Assembly (NCBI RefSeq): GCF_003182595.1
Contig: NZ_PDNZ01000003.1
Coordinates: 310,001 to 374,000, forward strand
Direction: 5' to 3'
Length of the DNA: 64,000 nt
DNA from: Prosthecochloris marina
GTDB lineage: Bacteria > Bacteroidota > Chlorobiia > Chlorobiales > Chlorobiaceae
The notes beneath the pieces were generated by a model that made no database searches, was not told the DNA's origin, and saw nothing but the letters and a program-made list of their open reading frames with translations. Position 1 is the stretch's first letter. Each line of letters begins with the position of its first letter. Shown here one piece after another: positions 17,164-26,717 of this stretch. Made by a program: the position numbers and the translations under genes.

Positions 17164-17307
17164 AACAGTACATCATAGCGTTTAGCGTACGTTGTGTACA
17201 CTACTCTCGTGTACAATATACAGAAAACACCGCAGACCGCACATAATTCCTGGAGACAGAGATACTGCCCGGTAAAAAATCCTCATCCATCGAAAATCAG
17301 CATGCCG

Positions 17308-17979
17308 CTATTTCACCACAAGCATCTCATCAGCCCCTTTCTGAAATCGATATCTCACCTTCTGAAACGAAACGTCGACTCCATCAGCGACGAGTGACTC
17401 TATGATAGGGCTAACGTATTGTGACCGGGAACCGTCGAGGGTTACCAGGGGGTAAACCCGAACCTCATGAGCGACGCGGCAAAGCTCCTTCATCGAGAGA
17501 ATGTGCTGTTCAAGACTGACATGGTCACTGTAAAGAAAAAGGTAATGAGAGCATAAAGCGATATCGAAGGCGTTGTCTCCGAAAGGAAGTTCGGGTAATG
17601 AAGCGTTTATATAGCGACCTGCTTGTTTTCCTTTTTCGTAGTCATCGAAAAACCGTGCCATCGCCTCCATGCGCACTTGAACGAGATGGTCGATGTCGTG
17701 TATCGACTCCCAGATGTAATCATCGAAATTTTTTGAAACCTCACGAACGATTTCTGGACAGACGCCTCTCACACGTGAACGGATCTCTTGGGTGCTGAAC
17801 CGGTATACGGGATCGGCCGAGATGACGTTTCCGCCGACTTTTGTCAATTGGGCGTTGAATGCTGCAGGACCGTCGCCGCATCCGAGAACTGCCTTTTGAA
17901 GATCGGCATCCGTTAGGAGGAACATATCACGGTACTCCTCAAAGGAGCGTCCCCATGGAACAATATCTTGCAGCTGCAC
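17308..17979 (-). CDS. SAM-dependent methyltransferase-like protein
   Basis: A 223-residue protein of the class I methyltransferase fold. The SAM-binding motif I is LGCGDGPAAFNAQL, followed by an acidic strand end (VISADPVYRFS). Motif IV is FDIALCSHYLFLYSDHV, and ELCRVAHEVRVYPLV is the post-IV strand. The order and spacing match a small family of bacterial methyltransferases without an assigned substrate. Start ATG at 17979. It stands alone, divergent from the nuclease-like gene. Confidence 0.8.
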   Translation of the reverse strand: MQLQDIVPWGRSFEEYRDMFLLTDADLQKAVLGCGDGPAAFNAQLTKVGGNVISADPVYRFSTQEIRSRVRGVCPEIVREVSKNFDDYIWESIHDIDHLVQVRMEAMARFFDDYEKGKQAGRYINASLPELPFGDNAFDIALCSHYLFLYSDHVSLEQHILSMKELCRVAHEVRVYPLVTLDGSRSQYVSPIIESLVADGVDVSFQKVRYRFQKGADEMLVVK

Positions 17980-18067
17980 GATGGATGACTTGGAGAAAGA
18001 AAAAAAACTATATCATGTTACATGGATTGAGCAGCTCAACACAGCTTGCCGCCATGTCTCTTATAGT

Positions 18068-18161
18068 TCCGGTTACCATAACCGGATGGATTTACAACCT
18101 GTCATGCCGGATGATGGTTCGGTAAACAGAAACCATAACATCGACTCTTTGACAGAGTCCC
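18068..18161. other. Hairpin-rich gap upstream of the nuclease-like gene
   Basis: The 296-base divergent gap 17980-18275 has no gene. It holds a perfect 8-bp stem with a 3-base loop, TCCGGTTA-CCA-TAACCGGA (18068-18086). Near 18144-18160 is a 6-bp stem (GACTCT-TTGAC-AGAGTC). The first hairpin is strong enough to act as an RNA structure or protein site, but no T-run follows it. Confidence 0.35.
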
Positions 18162-18186
18162 CATCTTTCGCTTACTCGCAAAATCA

Positions 18187-18214
18187 TTGACAATAGTGAA
18201 GTATTCGGTATTTT
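18187..18214 (+). promoter_or_regulatory. Candidate sigma-70-type promoter
   Basis: A perfect TTGACA (18187-18192) lies 16 bases before TATTTT (18209-18214), about 60 bases upstream of the nuclease-like gene start at 18276. Spacing and order fit a vegetative promoter; the -10 box is one base off TATATT-like forms. The assignment is by eye only. Confidence 0.4.
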
Positions 18215-18275
18215 AAAGATAATCGAGTGAAGTGTGCTTCATTAACCAGTGTACAAAACAGTAGGGAGAGTGAGC

Positions 18276-19166
18276 ATGCAAAAGGTTGGAATATTCTGGG
18301 ACCCCAAAGGTTTCGAGCTGGACTCTCTCGGTAAAAAACAGTACCTGAGAGCGACTGACGGCGATACACCGTATGTCTCGATGTCAATTCGCATGTTGAG
18401 CATCGACACCCCTGAAGTACATTACCCCGGCAGAGCAAAGCCCTCGAATCAGGACGAGAATCTGGCTCAGTTAGCGGAATGGATGAAACAGGGCCTCGCG
18501 CCGATCAACGAGGATCTCTCCACCTTACTGCACTCTAAACTATCCACGGGAAAGGCTGGCACCCTCCAGGAACAACAGGGAAAAAAAGCAACTGAAGTTT
18601 TCCGCAGCCTGATCGAGGAAAAGCTGAGCAAACCCGACAGTAGTCGGAAACGCAGTGTCTACCTCCGTGCGGCCGACGAACCTTTCGATCAATACGGCAG
18701 GTTGCTCGTTTATCTGGCCCCGAGTTACAATGCAGAAGAGCGCGCCGGCATGTCGGCGAAGGATCGTGCGACCTTCAACCTGCTGATGGTAAGCGAAGGC
18801 TGGGCCGCGACATTACCAATCTACCCGAGCCTGCCGAAGCATTTCGACCTGGTGCTGTTGCAGGAAACCGGCAAAGAGGCTGTAAAACAAAAAAAAGGGG
18901 CATGGGCCGACCCTCTTACCCTGACGGGGTACGAGTTCCGGATGTGCGTCAAACTCTATGAAGTGACCAGGAAAATAGTCCAGGGCAAAAGGCTGTCCAA
19001 CAGGGAAAAATACTCGTGGATCAGCAGGTTCTGCATGGATATGACCACACGCGAAATTTATTATCCTCAATCATATTTCAAGGTAAAGCCTTACAACCGG
19101 ATCTTTATATGGCCGGAAGACGTCACGGAGGCTGTCGGACGGCTGAACCTGTCGCCTGCCGAGTGA
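18276..19166 (+). CDS. Staphylococcal-nuclease-like (thermonuclease fold) protein
   Basis: A 296-residue protein. ATG 18276 follows AGGGAGAG, so it is preferred over a GTG-type upstream extension. The first 60 residues hold the SNase signature: A-T-D-G-D-T-P-Y-V followed by I-R-M-L-S-I-D-T-P-E-V, i.e. the Ca2+ aspartates, an arginine and the glutamate of micrococcal nuclease. A second block, VYLRAADEPFDQYGRLLVYL, matches the D-x-Y-G-R strand of the fold. A long helical insert and a C-terminal extension (about residues 200-296) make it larger than secreted nucleases. No signal peptide is visible, so it is probably cytoplasmic. Substrate unknown. Confidence 0.72.
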   Translation: MQKVGIFWDPKGFELDSLGKKQYLRATDGDTPYVSMSIRMLSIDTPEVHYPGRAKPSNQDENLAQLAEWMKQGLAPINEDLSTLLHSKLSTGKAGTLQEQQGKKATEVFRSLIEEKLSKPDSSRKRSVYLRAADEPFDQYGRLLVYLAPSYNAEERAGMSAKDRATFNLLMVSEGWAATLPIYPSLPKHFDLVLLQETGKEAVKQKKGAWADPLTLTGYEFRMCVKLYEVTRKIVQGKRLSNREKYSWISRFCMDMTTREIYYPQSYFKVKPYNRIFIWPEDVTEAVGRLNLSPAE

Positions 19167-19216
19167 TAGTGGTGGGCACATGAATTTGGATTCATGACAG
19201 GGTACAGCGTTGCTTG

Positions 19217-20137
19217 CTACTGTTTCTCTTCTGTTGATGCAAACGTTCTCTGTATTCCCTTGGTATAGTTCACTTTTGGATACCCGAACAGCACAAACAA
19301 GCCCTCCCTGCTTGCAGATCTTATTCCCTGTTTCTCCCTGAACGCCTTTGCTTTTCTTCCATTTTGAATGAAAGGATGTATTCCGCCGATCATACAGGTA
19401 CTCAATCCAAGTGCCTCGGCAGCAGCCATGGCATACGTAGCCGCAATAATAGGATCGGCAGGATCTGCGTATGGTGACCCGTAAAAATACATCGCCAAGG
19501 GAGCGTCATAACTTACAAGATTGACCCCTTTTTGCATGTTTTCCGTGTAGGCATGGAGCAATGGTCTTACAAAATTTTTGAACATCTCATGACTTTCTTT
19601 GCTCCAGAAAGGACGCATCAACAATAAAAACCATCCGGACACAATCCACTTCATGCTTTCCAGATAACAACAAAAATCTTCTGCGAACGATCTCACTTTT
19701 TCTCTGGAGTTCAGGACAAGAACATTCACGTCGGAAGGCGGTAACCCCATAGGAGCAGTCCTTGCCGTATCCAGAATCTTTTTTATCAAATCACCGTCAA
19801 CAGGTGCTTCCCTGAACTCCCTTACGCTTCTTCTCCTCTGAAAAAGAATGTGCAGCTGTTCGTAGGTCGCGGCATCTTTCCGATCGGGAAGCTCAAACAG
19901 ATCGTGAGATGAAAATGTGCGACCCGATACATCAATTGCACCTGACGGGCATATTGCCATACAGTGCCCGCAGCCTATACACCCGAACAGCGGATGATCA
20001 TGTACCTCGACCTTTCCCTCTTTTATTGCAATGCTAAAATCCTTGCAAACAGATACACAGAGCCCACACCCTGTACACTTTTCTCTGTCAATACTTATTT
20101 CTGCTGGTGTTTTTGTTCGCGATGTTGGAATAGCCAA
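19217..20137 (-). CDS. Ferredoxin-domain nitroreductase family protein
   Basis: A 306-residue fusion. Residues about 12-70 contain two 4Fe-4S motifs, CTGCGLCVSVC and CIGCGHCMAICP. Residues about 90-300 form a nitroreductase/FMN domain with RRRSVREFREAPVD (phosphate-binding Arg pair), TARTAPMGLPPSDVN and AAEALGLSTCMIGG. Such proteins pass electrons from the clusters to FMN to reduce an unknown substrate. The start is TTG 20137, since no ATG or GTG precedes the first cluster and an upstream ATG runs into a stop. Many relatives come from anaerobes, which fits the lifestyle suggested here. Confidence 0.85.
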   Translation of the reverse strand: MAIPTSRTKTPAEISIDREKCTGCGLCVSVCKDFSIAIKEGKVEVHDHPLFGCIGCGHCMAICPSGAIDVSGRTFSSHDLFELPDRKDAATYEQLHILFQRRRSVREFREAPVDGDLIKKILDTARTAPMGLPPSDVNVLVLNSREKVRSFAEDFCCYLESMKWIVSGWFLLLMRPFWSKESHEMFKNFVRPLLHAYTENMQKGVNLVSYDAPLAMYFYGSPYADPADPIIAATYAMAAAEALGLSTCMIGGIHPFIQNGRKAKAFREKQGIRSASREGLFVLFGYPKVNYTKGIQRTFASTEEKQ

Positions 20138-20285
20138 TATCTTATCCCATTTCTTTGATTAATCTTATTGTAATCCCGGCAACCCGGGCAGACCTTTAAG
20201 CCGCATCTCCTGACAGTAAGAAGTAAGAGAGAATATGCCATAACAAACCCGGCAGAGCGAAAAAGCATAAATCACACTCCTGTGT

Positions 20286-21227
20286 CTAATCAAGGTATTG
20301 GCTGACTCTAACCTCAGACACAATCGCATCATCAAAATAGATTATCGCTTTTCCAGCTTCAGTACCACTGCCAATGTAATCAGTATAATTTCCGATGCCC
20401 CATACCGCGGTTTCCCCGGGAGGCAAAACAGTTCTGATATTTTCTTTTTCAAATATTTTCACTCCGTTCTGCCAGACAATCACTCTACCGGAGTAATCTT
20501 TGGATTTCTTGTAATATGCTTCCACATGTATCCATTTATTCGGCTCAATGAGTAAAGGATTAGCTTGCACGCTATATTCCTGAGTGTGATTACTGCTATT
20601 ATCATTCTGGTAATCCTTTACGATTAGTCCGAAAAACATGCCCGAACCATCGTTATATATATCCAGAAGCACAACCGGTTGGCTTCCGTCATTGTTGTCA
20701 GATTTGAACTGGAACACATTCCACCATCCACCATCATTATTAGGATCATTGCCTGAATCCTTAGTCGGGTCATACTCTTCAGGAAACCTCATAAACACAC
20801 TATAATATGCTTCATCAGGAAAATAATCACCGTTCTCGTTCCAGGCCTTGTCCGTCCAGCGCATAAATCTTACCGCCTTGCTGTTTCCGGGCTGTATTGC
20901 ATTATCAATTGAAGCGAAGCTTGCATTGTTACCTGAATACGTATAGTTGGATACTATGCCATAGTCTGTATTCTGTTCATCCGTAATAAAAATCCCTCCT
21001 CCCGCATAATACGTACCTGTCCCCTGATCCTCCCATTTTACAAATGTCCCATCCTCATAATCGCAGAACCATAGTATTTTCGATTTTGCCGCATGGGGTA
21101 ATTGGCCGATGAACGTTTGGCCATTTTCCTCCGGAATCAGAGGATTAGTACCGGAATCACAGGCCGTGATCAGCACCAACAGGAAAACCGAAACCACCAA
21201 GGAACTTAACACTCTAATGTTTTTCAT
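20286..21227 (-). CDS. Lipoprotein with polysaccharide-lyase-like / lectin-like fold
   Basis: A 313-residue lipoprotein. ATG 21227 gives a basic start, a Val/Leu core and the lipobox L-I-T-A-C. The mature part is rich in Trp, Tyr, Asp, Asn and Gly with beta-sandwich character (F-C-D-Y-E-D-G-T-F-V-K-W-E ... G-W-W-N-V-F-Q-F-K-S-D ... P-N-K-W-I-H-V-E-A-Y-Y-K ... D-D-A-I-V-S-E). This resembles the concanavalin-like fold used by heparinase-I/alginate-lyase-type enzymes and LamG-like binding modules. A role in trimming or holding the polysaccharide made by the adjoining locus is inferred from position only. It is divergent from the histidine kinase gene. Confidence 0.6.
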   Translation of the reverse strand: MKNIRVLSSLVVSVFLLVLITACDSGTNPLIPEENGQTFIGQLPHAAKSKILWFCDYEDGTFVKWEDQGTGTYYAGGGIFITDEQNTDYGIVSNYTYSGNNASFASIDNAIQPGNSKAVRFMRWTDKAWNENGDYFPDEAYYSVFMRFPEEYDPTKDSGNDPNNDGGWWNVFQFKSDNNDGSQPVVLLDIYNDGSGMFFGLIVKDYQNDNSSNHTQEYSVQANPLLIEPNKWIHVEAYYKKSKDYSGRVIVWQNGVKIFEKENIRTVLPPGETAVWGIGNYTDYIGSGTEAGKAIIYFDDAIVSEVRVSQYLD

Positions 21228-21612
21228 GAGAATATGATAGAGAGTTGAGGAACTTGCCTTACCTTGAGCGAAATATACCATTTTAACATTTTTGCTTGAA
21301 AAATACCCTTCAGTTACCGACAAACCCTCAACCCGCTCAAAAATCAGTGGATAGTCCGGTACTTCCTTGTCATATCCGGTATACAGTACCAGGAACAGAA
21401 ATAATTACTATATTATTATCTTAGCCGAAGTCTTAAAGAAGTAAAAAGTCGTTTCCATAACCCATTGACAGCAACCGCACTGGATGGGCAGCTTGACTTT
21501 TTTTTCGATTAACCGAAGTAACCAAGACATGAGAATCGCAGTAACTGAGCAACCTAAAAGCAGTACCAGAATGTAACGTACCGGTAAGCAAGACCACCTG
21601 ACCCCTAATCTC
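21228..21612. other. Divergent control region of the polysaccharide locus
   Basis: A 385-base gap between the lipoprotein gene (leftward) and the hybrid kinase gene (rightward), where both promoters must lie. No gene is convincing. A GG-N10-GC arrangement on the minus strand near 21292-21306 is only a poor sigma-54 match. Several short direct repeats of TCCGGTA occur near 21350-21385. No decisive regulatory element was seen. Confidence 0.3.
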
Positions 21613-23727
21613 ATGACACCCCCTACAGGCAACATTGTCATGAATACCCCCGAGGCGGGTAGAACCGCTTTTCCTGCACAAAAAAAAGCGAAAACAGTGC
21701 TCATAGCCGATGACAGTGCTGTCATGCGCAAGATGTTGACGCACACGCTCCAGAAACTGGGCTATACAACCCTTACGGCATCGAACGGCAACAGCTGCCA
21801 GGAAATACTGAACCGCTCACGGATCGACCTCCTGTTTCTTGACATCAATATGCCTGGAAAAAACGGCATGGAGATACTCTCCTACATCCACGAGCATCAT
21901 CTCGAGTTGCCGGTCGTCATGATTTCAGGGTCTGACGATATCGAGCAGGCTTTACGCTGCCTTAAAATGGGAGCATATGAATATCTTCTCAAACCGTTTG
22001 GAGCCGATCGGGTTGCGATCACAGCCAAAAACGCTCTTTACGAATCGGAACTCCGGCACAATCTCGATCTTTTTTCAACAGCAATGATGCAGCTCCCCCT
22101 TGGCGTCGTCATCACTGATGAAAAAGGAATTATAAAATATACCAATCCCGGGTTCACCGCCATCACAGGCTACTCCGAGCAGGAAGCAAAAGAACAAAGC
22201 ATCAGTATCCTGAAGTCCGGAAAGCAATCCGAAGAGTATTACCGACGGTTCTGGCAGCAAATCTCTTCAGGGAAAATATGGCAGGGCGAATTCATCAACA
22301 GAAAAAAAAACGGAGCATTCTACACCGAACACTGTATCGTCAGCCCGATTACCGATCCGACACAGGGAATCACGTACTTTATCAGTATAAAACAGGATAT
22401 CACCGAACGCAAAAAGGAACAGCAAGCCCTGGCCGAAAGCGAACGCCGGTTCCAGGAACTCGCAGACCTGCTCCCACAACCGATCTTTGAAACAGACAGC
22501 AAAGGGATCATCACCTACAGCAACAACCGTGGGCTCGATCTGTTCGGCTACAGTGAAGATGACCTCGTCAAAGGCATTCACAGCACCGAACTATTTATTC
22601 CCGAAGAAAGAGAAAAGGCAGGAAACAACATAAGACTGCTTCTCGACGGCAAACCTTTCGAGAACAACGAATACCAAGGACATAAAAAAGACGGTACGAC
22701 CTTCCCGGCTCTCGTGTATACCGCTCCAGTGACCCGCGCAGGAAAAACTCTCGGTATCCGGGGAATCATACTCGACATATCAAAAAGAAAAGAAGCCGAA
22801 GAAAAACTGCGGGAGTTGAATCAAACCCTCGAAGAACGCGTACAGGAAAGAACAAGGGAGCTTGAAATCACGCATCAACAAATGATTCTCCAGGAAAAAC
22901 TCGCCTCGATAGGTCAACTGGCAGCCGGCCTTGCGCATGAAATCAACAATCCTGTCAACTTTGTAAGGCTTAATCTCGCAACATTGAAAGAAGATCTCGG
23001 CGATTTGCAAAGCATTCTTGAAGAATACCGCACAGTAAGCCGTCAGGCCAAAGCCGGCAAACTGTCCCCGGACTCCTTTGCAAAAATCGACACAATCGAA
23101 AAGGAGCTTGACATCGATGCGCTCATCGACGAACTTCCCGAGATTTTTGCTGAATCGGAGCGGGGTTTCGAACGCATCGGAACAATTATCGAGAGCATGA
23201 GAAACTTTTCCTTCCGGCACGATATCGATGAAAGAGTTCTGTTCGACCTCAACAAAGGTATAAGGGATACACTCGTCATCGCACGTAATGAATACCGTTA
23301 CCATGCGAATGTTGAAACGCTGCTCGGCAAAATCCCCCAGGTCCTCTGTAATCCCGAACAGCTGAACCAGGTATTTCTGAATCTCATCGTCAACAGTGCA
23401 CACGCTATCGCCTCCCTGAAACAAGAGGAAAAAGGGACCATCACCATCGAAACCGGACACGACAAAGAGAATGTGTATTGTCATATCAAAGATGACGGTC
23501 CCGGGATACCGGAAGAAATACAACACCGGATATTCGAACCTTTTTTTACAACAAAAGAACCAGGCTCGGGAACCGGACTTGGACTGAGCATTTCATATGA
23601 TATCATCGTCCATAAACACAACGGGCAGCTCACCGTCAACTGCCCGCCTCAAGGAGGCACTGTTTTTACAATAGCACTCCCTCTCGAGCCTCAAACCGAA
23701 CCAGAAGTGTATGAAACAACGAAGTGA
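21613..23727 (+). CDS. Hybrid sensor histidine kinase: receiver-PAS-PAS-HisKA-HATPase
   Basis: A 704-residue cytoplasmic sensor without membrane segments. An N-terminal receiver (about 27-145) has the acidic pair (IADDS), phospho-acceptor D77 (LLFLDINMP), and the switch Ser and Lys (LLKPF). Two PAS domains follow (about 153-275 and 282-400), ending in DITERK and DISKRK motifs typical of PAS/PAC borders. A coiled coil leads to the phospho-histidine H442 (AAGLAHEINNP), followed by an N box (NQVFLNLIVNSAHAI) and G boxes (DDGPGIP, GTGLGL). It autophosphorylates and passes phosphate to a response regulator. It overlaps the next gene by 17 bases and probably feeds that regulator or the nearby sigma-54 activator. 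Confidence 0.93.
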   Translation: MTPPTGNIVMNTPEAGRTAFPAQKKAKTVLIADDSAVMRKMLTHTLQKLGYTTLTASNGNSCQEILNRSRIDLLFLDINMPGKNGMEILSYIHEHHLELPVVMISGSDDIEQALRCLKMGAYEYLLKPFGADRVAITAKNALYESELRHNLDLFSTAMMQLPLGVVITDEKGIIKYTNPGFTAITGYSEQEAKEQSISILKSGKQSEEYYRRFWQQISSGKIWQGEFINRKKNGAFYTEHCIVSPITDPTQGITYFISIKQDITERKKEQQALAESERRFQELADLLPQPIFETDSKGIITYSNNRGLDLFGYSEDDLVKGIHSTELFIPEEREKAGNNIRLLLDGKPFENNEYQGHKKDGTTFPALVYTAPVTRAGKTLGIRGIILDISKRKEAEEKLRELNQTLEERVQERTRELEITHQQMILQEKLASIGQLAAGLAHEINNPVNFVRLNLATLKEDLGDLQSILEEYRTVSRQAKAGKLSPDSFAKIDTIEKELDIDALIDELPEIFAESERGFERIGTIIESMRNFSFRHDIDERVLFDLNKGIRDTLVIARNEYRYHANVETLLGKIPQVLCNPEQLNQVFLNLIVNSAHAIASLKQEEKGTITIETGHDKENVYCHIKDDGPGIPEEIQHRIFEPFFTTKEPGSGTGLGLSISYDIIVHKHNGQLTVNCPPQGGTVFTIALPLEPQTEPEVYETTK

Positions 23728-25366
23728 CATCACGATTCTTTTCGTTGACGACGAATCGGACATTCTCAGCTCAATAAAGCGTTTTCTCAGACGTGAAGCG
23801 TTCAATAAACATTTCGCCGATAGCGGTGAAAATGCCCTTGAACTCATGACCAAGGAATCTGTGGATGTTGTCGTCACCGATCTGCGTATGCCTGGAATGA
23901 ATGGCCTGGAACTGGTCAAAACCATTAAAAAACATTATCCCGACACCATCAGGATCATTCTCAGTGGATCACAGGACATCGATCAGATCATAGAATCCAT
24001 AAACAGCGGTGAAGTTTTCCGGTTTATTCCAAAACCGGTCGACCCTGTCTCGTTTAAAGTGATACTGAACGATGCGGTCGACTATTATCTCATGAAAGAA
24101 GAGCGGGAAGAGTTGTTTCATGAACTATCGGTAAAAAATCAGGAGCTGGCCGATGCAAACGAAGCTTTGCAAACGGTGACAACAGAACTGCAGAGAAGCG
24201 AACAGCAGTATCGCTCGATGAACGATGCTGCGCACGATGCTGTCTTCATGCTCGACAAGGAACAAAAAATCATCTATCGTAACAGTGCAGCCGAAATCAT
24301 GTTCGGCTTCAAACGCGACGAGTACAGGAAACAGCACTTTCTGGATCTCATCACGAGTCCTGAAAGCCTGGACATCAACCTGGAACAATTCTGTACCGTT
24401 CCTCCCGAAAACGGAAATATCTGCAGTCAAAACGTAATACAGCAGGTGGAAGGAAAGCGAAAAAACGGCTCAACCCTACCTCTTGAAATATCAAAAGGAT
24501 GCGTCCATATCGACACCCTGCCGCATACGGTTATTATCGCCCGTGACATATCCGCGCGGATCGAGGCCGAACACAGCCGACAACGATACGACACGTTGCA
24601 GAAAGCGCTCGAATCACAGATCGAAAAAAAGCTCTTGCAAAACCCTGCACCCGTAACTATCGAGGGAGCAATGGTCAGTCGGTTGATGCTCTCATCGGGC
24701 CACCTTGACGGTGACTTCACCGACTTTGTGATTTATGACAAACAACATGTCGATATTCTCATCGGCGATGTGATGGGGCACGGTATACAGTCCGCCCTTG
24801 TTGGTGCGGGAGTAAAAAACCTTTTCCTGAAATCCCTCGCACAGGCTAAGTCCCGTGGCGGACAGTTGCCCGATATAGAAGCTACCCTGACCACCGTACA
24901 CGCTCAGTGCATCCATGAACTGATCGAACTCGGCACGTACACCACATTGCTTTTTCTGCGGCTCGATCTCGCAAACAAAGAGTTTTCGATAATCGACTGC
25001 GGCCACACCCCGACAATTCATTTTCACTCGAAAACCGGGACCTGTACTCTGCTCAAGGGAACGAACCTGCCGATAGGAATGATTGAAAAGCAGCACTACG
25101 AAACGGTATCCTTTCCGGTTGAAGAAAACGACCTGCTTGTACTGTATTCAGATGGCATTACCGAAAGCCGTTCTCCCGGCAGTGATATCCTGTTCGGAAC
25201 GGAAAGGCTTGCTGCCCTGATCGAAAGCCACAGCCTTCTTTCACCGAAAAAACTGATAGAAAAGATTCACGAAGCTATAGCGGCTTTTTCCGGTAATGAC
25301 AAGTTTGACGACGATGTCACCTGTATTGTCATCCGGATTGGAGATACACGGAAGAAAAAAACGTAA
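23711..25366 (+). CDS. Receiver-PAS-PP2C phosphatase (RsbU-type response regulator)
   Basis: A 551-residue protein. The receiver (about 8-130) has the acidic pair (VDDES), acceptor D57 (VVVTDLRMP) and Lys (PKPVD). A short coiled coil and a PAS domain (about 170-290) follow. A PP2C/SpoIIE phosphatase domain (about 325-548) shows the metal-binding acids in DGDFTDF (near residue 333), IGDVMGHGIQSALV and DDDVTC. Relatives such as RsbU dephosphorylate STAS anti-anti-sigma proteins. Two STAS proteins and an RsbW-like kinase are encoded 4-6 kb downstream, so they are the obvious partners. Its start lies inside the kinase gene, implying coupled expression. Confidence 0.92.
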   Translation: MKQRSDITILFVDDESDILSSIKRFLRREAFNKHFADSGENALELMTKESVDVVVTDLRMPGMNGLELVKTIKKHYPDTIRIILSGSQDIDQIIESINSGEVFRFIPKPVDPVSFKVILNDAVDYYLMKEEREELFHELSVKNQELADANEALQTVTTELQRSEQQYRSMNDAAHDAVFMLDKEQKIIYRNSAAEIMFGFKRDEYRKQHFLDLITSPESLDINLEQFCTVPPENGNICSQNVIQQVEGKRKNGSTLPLEISKGCVHIDTLPHTVIIARDISARIEAEHSRQRYDTLQKALESQIEKKLLQNPAPVTIEGAMVSRLMLSSGHLDGDFTDFVIYDKQHVDILIGDVMGHGIQSALVGAGVKNLFLKSLAQAKSRGGQLPDIEATLTTVHAQCIHELIELGTYTTLLFLRLDLANKEFSIIDCGHTPTIHFHSKTGTCTLLKGTNLPIGMIEKQHYETVSFPVEENDLLVLYSDGITESRSPGSDILFGTERLAALIESHSLLSPKKLIEKIHEAIAAFSGNDKFDDDVTCIVIRIGDTRKKKT

Positions 25367-25418
25367 GCAGCCCCGAATGACAAAAGCCCCCAAGAACACC
25401 ATGAAAAAAAGGTGAACT

Positions 25419-26717
25419 ATGACTGCAACAATTGTAATCATCGACCGTGCTGTGCACAAAAACCATCGAAGACCGGACTTCGACGCAGACGACCTGAACG
25501 TTTTTTTTGCCGAAAGTCCATCTGATGCAGAAAAGCTTGTAACGACCGAAAAACCGGACCTTGTTCTTGCGATCCAAAACGAAGGAACAACCAGCTTCAG
25601 CCCTGTTGCCGAAAGGATACTTAAGCACAGACCTTCGATAAAAATCATGCTTTTTGCCAACAGCGATGAGCTTGCCAAAACCCTGCTTACCCTCTTGGAC
25701 CTACCTTCGAATTATCGGAAAATGCTTCTTAGCGGAACACCCTCGCCTCATGCAACATTACAGGAAACAAGCCAACCATCGGAACAGTTTACCAGCAACT
25801 ATCTGGCCGGCAACAGTCCCGAGATAGAAAAAATCAAAGGCATCATCAGTAAAATCGCACCGACAACCTCCACAATTCTCCTGCAGGGAGAAACCGGGAC
25901 AGGCAAAGAGATAATCGCCCGCTCAATCCACGATCACAGCAATAGAAAAAAGAGGGTGTTCATGCCGGTTGAATGTGCGGCAATAAACGAAAGCGTTATA
26001 GAAAGTGAGCTATTCGGACATACAAAAGGTTCGTTTACCGGTGCGGACCGCAATACCCTGGGTCTCATCCGATCATCGGATGGCGGAACGCTCTTTCTTG
26101 ACGAAATAGGGGAGCTCCCCCTTGCCCTGCAGACAAAACTGCTTCGTACCCTGCAGGAAAAAACCGTTAAACCTGTCGGCTCATCGAAGATTTATCCCGT
26201 AGACATCAGAATCATAGCCGCGACAAACCGAAACCTTGCAGAAGCCGTCACCAAAGGTACGTTCCGTCAAGACCTCTACTACCGCCTCAATACCGTTACC
26301 ATCTACGCTCCTCCCCTGAGGGAAAGACTCTCCGACATTCCTTTACTCTGCGGACATTTTCTTAAAAAAATGGCCAGCGAAGGATACCCGGAAAAAACCA
26401 TCTCCAGCAGAGCACTTTCAGCCCTGTGCCGTTATGAATGGCCGGGCAATGTCAGGGAACTCGAAAACGTCATCAGAAATGCCGTAGCACTTTCTTCGGA
26501 AAACTCCATCGCACTGGAGGACCTCTCGATCAGCTTGCCCGAAAACACCTGTGACCGGCAGCACCCCATCATACCGCCATCCAGTATGGCTTTTCACGAG
26601 AAAGAGGCAATTTGCAAAGCGCTCGATCAAACGACCGGCAACAGACGGGCTGCAGCGAGGCTTCTCGGCATCAGCGAGGCAACCCTTTATCGTCGCATAA
26701 AGCTTTACAGCATCTGA
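25419..26717 (+). CDS. Sigma-54-dependent transcriptional activator with degenerate receiver
   Basis: A 432-residue regulator. The first about 125 residues look like a receiver in pattern but lack the acidic pair (only one Asp, IIDRA) and a phospho-acceptor Asp at the end of strand 3 (KPDLVLAIQ), so phosphorylation there is unlikely. The AAA+ domain (about 128-360) is complete: Walker A GETGTGKE at 157-164, the sigma-54-contacting loop GSFTGA at 204-209, Walker B GGTLFLDEIGEL and the arginine-finger region. A Fis-type HTH closes the protein (NRRAAARLLGISEATLYRRIK). It lies 130 bases before a strong sigma-54 promoter, the likely target. Confidence 0.92.
   Translation: MTATIVIIDRAVHKNHRRPDFDADDLNVFFAESPSDAEKLVTTEKPDLVLAIQNEGTTSFSPVAERILKHRPSIKIMLFANSDELAKTLLTLLDLPSNYRKMLLSGTPSPHATLQETSQPSEQFTSNYLAGNSPEIEKIKGIISKIAPTTSTILLQGETGTGKEIIARSIHDHSNRKKRVFMPVECAAINESVIESELFGHTKGSFTGADRNTLGLIRSSDGGTLFLDEIGELPLALQTKLLRTLQEKTVKPVGSSKIYPVDIRIIAATNRNLAEAVTKGTFRQDLYYRLNTVTIYAPPLRERLSDIPLLCGHFLKKMASEGYPEKTISSRALSALCRYEWPGNVRELENVIRNAVALSSENSIALEDLSISLPENTCDRQHPIIPPSSMAFHEKEAICKALDQTTGNRRAAARLLGISEATLYRRIKLYSI

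Noticed and set aside
21290..21310. A minus-strand GG-N10-GC arrangement as sigma-54 promoter of the lipoprotein
   Set aside because: Outside the invariant bases it matches the consensus poorly (no GGCAC, no TTGC).
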